A model generated the notes under the pieces. That model was not told where the DNA came from, searched no databases, and was given only the letters and a program-made list of their open reading frames with translations. A program made the position numbers and the translations under genes. From Flavobacteriales bacterium (GTDB lineage: Bacteria > Bacteroidota > Bacteroidia > Flavobacteriales_E > Vicingaceae): a stretch of DNA of 64,000 bases. Below are positions 61,691 to 64,000 of the stretch, piece by piece. Position 1 is the first letter of the stretch. Each line of letters starts with the position of its first letter. The stretch lies in NCBI GenBank assembly GCA_029262875.1, contig JAJCYO010000075.1:60217-124216 (forward strand), read 5' to 3'.

Positions 61691-62179
61691 ATGAAAAAAG
61701 TAAAATTAACACACATAACGCTATTTCTACTTATTGTATTCATTTCATCAGTTGCATTTCAAATCACTGAAGAGTGTGACGCTACTACACTTAAGAAAGA
61801 GTTAAAAAGAGAGCTCAGACCAGACTATAAGTACGACTCTTCAAAAACAACTCGCTTTACGTATAAAACTAAAGTGCAAGCAAAAGAAATCGAAGTGCCG
61901 TTATTTATGGGTGAAAAATATCGTTTTTTATTTAACACTTCTGGCTTACCTGTAGGTGTGAAAATTGAGATCTACAATAAAAAATTAGGTCATAAAAAAA
62001 GAAAATTGCTTTACACTTTAGAACAGAAGGATGATCAACACATCTATGCTTTCGAACCTGTGAAGTCGCGTAAAATGTATATCAACTATACAATTCCTGA
62101 AAGTTCTGAAGTAGAATTAAAAGGATGTATTGCTTTTGTTTTAGGCTATAAATTAGCGGTACTTAAATCGTTGGATTAA
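61691..62179 (+). CDS. Exported small protein, paralogue 2
   Basis: 162 residues from ATG 61691 (MKKVKLTHITLFLLIVFISS, a signal peptide); an upstream start (61673) would overlap the previous gene. The mature part repeats the arrangement of its neighbour: CDATTLKKELKRELRPDYKYDSS, EVPLFMGEKYRFLFNTSGLP, KIEIYNKKLG and GCIAFVLGYKLA. ELRPDYKYDSS is identical in both. The two arose by tandem duplication. Its end overlaps the convergent murQ by 4 bp. Confidence 0.7.
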   Translation: MKKVKLTHITLFLLIVFISSVAFQITEECDATTLKKELKRELRPDYKYDSSKTTRFTYKTKVQAKEIEVPLFMGEKYRFLFNTSGLPVGVKIEIYNKKLGHKKRKLLYTLEQKDDQHIYAFEPVKSRKMYINYTIPESSEVELKGCIAFVLGYKLAVLKSLD

Positions 62180-62985
62180 TCCTTTTGTGAATCTACAGCC
62201 TTTCTAACACTGCCATATTTTAGCAAAAGTTCATTCGCAACCTCATAGTTTACATCGAGTTGATTCATCACCATTTTGGTCCCCCTGTCAACTAATTTAT
62301 TGTTACTGAGTTGCATGTCTACCATTTTATTTCCTTTTACCCGTCCAAGCTTTATCATTACAGCTGTGGAAATCATATTTAACACTAACTTTTGAGCAGT
62401 CCCCGATTTCATTCGCGTACTTCCCGTAACAAACTCAGCACCTACAATAACTTCAATAGGATGTTTCGCAGCCGCTGCAACAGGGCTATCATTGTTACAA
62501 ACGATACACCCAGTTTCTATTCCATTATCATTGCACATTTCTAATGCACCAATAACATAAGGAGTAGTTCCTGAAGCTGCTATTCCAACAACTACATCTT
62601 TATCATTCACATGATGTTCTTGTAAATCTTTCCATCCTAATGCCGTATCATCCTCAGCAAATTCAACCGCCTTCCACATGGCAGAATCTCCACCAGCAAT
62701 TAACCCAATAACCAACCCATGTTCTACTCCAAAAGTTGGCGGACATTCAGATGCGTCAACAACACCTAACCTGCCACTCGTTCCAGCACCAATATAAAAT
62801 AACCTACCTCCCTCCTCCATTTTAGCAACAATGACATTCACTAACTTTTCTATGCTTAAAATCTCTTTTTCAATTGCAGATGGAACTGTTTTATCCTCCC
62901 TATTAATGTTCGTCAATAATTCGTTTATTTCCATCTTTTCCAGGTGGTTATATTTTGAATCAGATTCGGTTGTTTTGTTAGACAT
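62176..62985 (-). CDS. murQ: N-acetylmuramic acid 6-phosphate etherase
   Basis: A 269-residue SIS-domain enzyme that splits the lactyl ether of MurNAc-6-phosphate in cell-wall recycling. It holds GGRLFYIGAGTSGRLGVVDASECPPTFG, with the sugar-phosphate site and the catalytic Glu of ASECPPTFG, followed by the second Glu region in MWKAVEFAEDD, and the C-terminal FVTGSTRMKSGTAQKLVLNMISTAVMIKLGRVKGN. It is slightly shorter than the E. coli enzyme (298) but complete. No murP or anmK gene is nearby. Confidence 0.94.
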   Translation of the reverse strand: MSNKTTESDSKYNHLEKMEINELLTNINREDKTVPSAIEKEILSIEKLVNVIVAKMEEGGRLFYIGAGTSGRLGVVDASECPPTFGVEHGLVIGLIAGGDSAMWKAVEFAEDDTALGWKDLQEHHVNDKDVVVGIAASGTTPYVIGALEMCNDNGIETGCIVCNNDSPVAAAAKHPIEVIVGAEFVTGSTRMKSGTAQKLVLNMISTAVMIKLGRVKGNKMVDMQLSNNKLVDRGTKMVMNQLDVNYEVANELLLKYGSVRKAVDSQKD

Positions 62986-63047
62986 TTAAGAATATTTAAT
63001 TTATACGAATATACTAAATCTTCCTTATCGAAATTATTACTAAATTT

Positions 63048-64000
63048 ATGGCAAACTATATTTCAATGTCAAAAAATTTAAGTGAATTATCGGGAAGAAA
63101 AGGAATAGTGGATAACCTATTTGATAAAATGGGTGAAGCTGCTGTAGCGGAAGGGACTCCTTCGAATGAGCAATTAGATGAATTAGCGAAAGAATTCTTA
63201 GTGGGTAAATCAAGTACCTATGGTACCATTACCGCTTATGACTTTATGAAACCTGAGAACAAAGGTAAAAAAGCTTATGTATGTAATGGCTCTGCTTGTG
63301 TTTGCGCGGGCACTCAAGATGATGTTACCTCTGAATTAGAAAAACATTTTAATGCTGACGAAATTGGACACATGACCTGTTTAGGCCGTTGTCATGAAAC
63401 AGGTGCTTTTAATGTTGGAGGCAAAAATTATTCAGCAAAATCGAGTGCTGAAATTGCAGACATTGTTGCTGGGAACGGTTCCAATCAAGATAAATACAAT
63501 GTAGAGAATAATAAGGAAATTTTAACTGCACCTTATGATGGTTTTGAAGCACATTATAGCATTCTCAAAAATGCATTAAACCAAGATTCAGCTAAAGTCT
63601 TAGAAGAAATTAAACTATCTAACATTAGAGGTCGTGGAGGTGCTGGATTTCCAATGGGCTTTAAATGGGAATCATGTAGAAATGAGCAAAATGATGATAA
63701 ATTCATTATTTGTAATGCAGATGAAGGAGATCCAGGAGCATATTCTGATCGATACTTATTGGAAGAAAGACCTCATTCAGTTTTGTTTGGGATGATGATT
63801 GCTGGATTTTGCACACATGCAAAATGGGGAATACTATACATAAGAGCAGAATATCCAGAATCTGTGGAAATTGTTCAAAATGCAATTGATGAATTAAGAG
63901 CGAATAATTTATTAGGAGAAAACATTAATGGCAGTGGGTTTGATTTTGATTTTAAAATCATAAAAGCACAAGGTGCTTATATCTGTGGTGAAGAAACTGC
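63048..64000 (+). CDS. NuoE/NuoF-type NADH-binding flavoprotein (3' end cut off)
   Basis: An open frame of at least 317 codons from ATG 63048 to the window end (ATG 63066 is also possible). An N-terminal thioredoxin-like [2Fe-2S] domain holds YVCNGSACVCAG (Cys79, Cys84) and CLGRCHETG (Cys111, Cys115). The NuoF-like NAD/FMN domain begins near 160, with RGRGGAGFPMGFKW, CNADEGDPGAYSDR and GAYICGEE. This is the fused build of the diaphorase subunit of NAD-linked formate dehydrogenases, bidirectional hydrogenases or some complex I-like enzymes. Its partner subunits would lie beyond the window, so the exact complex is unknown. Confidence 0.85.
   Translation, partial: MANYISMSKNLSELSGRKGIVDNLFDKMGEAAVAEGTPSNEQLDELAKEFLVGKSSTYGTITAYDFMKPENKGKKAYVCNGSACVCAGTQDDVTSELEKHFNADEIGHMTCLGRCHETGAFNVGGKNYSAKSSAEIADIVAGNGSNQDKYNVENNKEILTAPYDGFEAHYSILKNALNQDSAKVLEEIKLSNIRGRGGAGFPMGFKWESCRNEQNDDKFIICNADEGDPGAYSDRYLLEERPHSVLFGMMIAGFCTHAKWGILYIRAEYPESVEIVQNAIDELRANNLLGENINGSGFDFDFKIIKAQGAYICGEET

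Overview
The window looks like a chromosome segment of a Bacteroidota bacterium, most likely a low-GC marine member of the Flavobacteriales. The support is: a type IX secretion C-terminal signal; two 'two-component regulator propeller' sensors with Y_Y_Y domains; DUF3276/PUR-alpha and DUF2339 proteins; many short-signal lipoproteins; Bacteroidota promoters (TTTG, about 19-20 bp, TAnnTTTG); and almost no Shine-Dalgarno sequences. No tRNA, rRNA or CRISPR array was seen.

Layout. 1-4530: end of a MarR regulator, two secreted proteins, an AraC-type regulator and small proteins, including an overlooked 50-residue ORF. 4674-9812: propeller histidine kinase plus LytTR response regulator, a cluster of imperfect palindromic repeats, and an SPFH lipoprotein. 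10193-21318: a defence island on one strand: type I restriction-modification (hsdR, an AlbA/GHKL-ATPase protein, hsdM, hsdS), a Septu-like ATPase/HNH pair, and a 658-residue protein ending in a PD-(D/E)XK nuclease domain. 21362-25593: archaemetzincin, a regulator/nucleotidyltransferase pair behind two 24-bp palindromes (a likely toxin-antitoxin or defence unit), and an OmpA-domain protein. 25728-32433: a very long TraB/GumN protein and a second propeller sensor whose output is a PP2C/SpoIIE phosphatase. 32495-39512: a seven-gene minus-strand operon of membrane and lipid-type proteins (DUF2339, DUF3999-like, small membrane protein, DUF2459, CREST ceramidase-like, CDP-alcohol phosphatidyltransferase, M28 peptidase). 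39692-42640: outer-membrane proteins and an alpha/beta hydrolase. 42798-46215: a helical-repeat protein, the c-di-AMP synthase CdaA and a metalloprotease lipoprotein. 46320-49562: paaZ, a VOC protein and an enoyl-CoA hydratase. 49658-64000: mostly housekeeping genes (ApbE, peptide deformylase, CvfB-like, YaaA, MsrB, SixA-like, an acyl-CoA carboxylase beta subunit, MurQ), small lipoproteins, and a NuoE/NuoF-type flavoprotein cut by the window end.

The strongest candidates for something undescribed are the three genes after hsdS (17220-21318), above all the 658-residue protein; the palindrome-controlled pair at 22509-23874; two promoters that share the same twin TACTGACTTTTT architecture (39536-39659 and 42668-42794); and two small proteins (3942-4094 and 56555-56698), each with its own promoter box. 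Everything here rests on reading the sequence and on family knowledge; no database search was possible.
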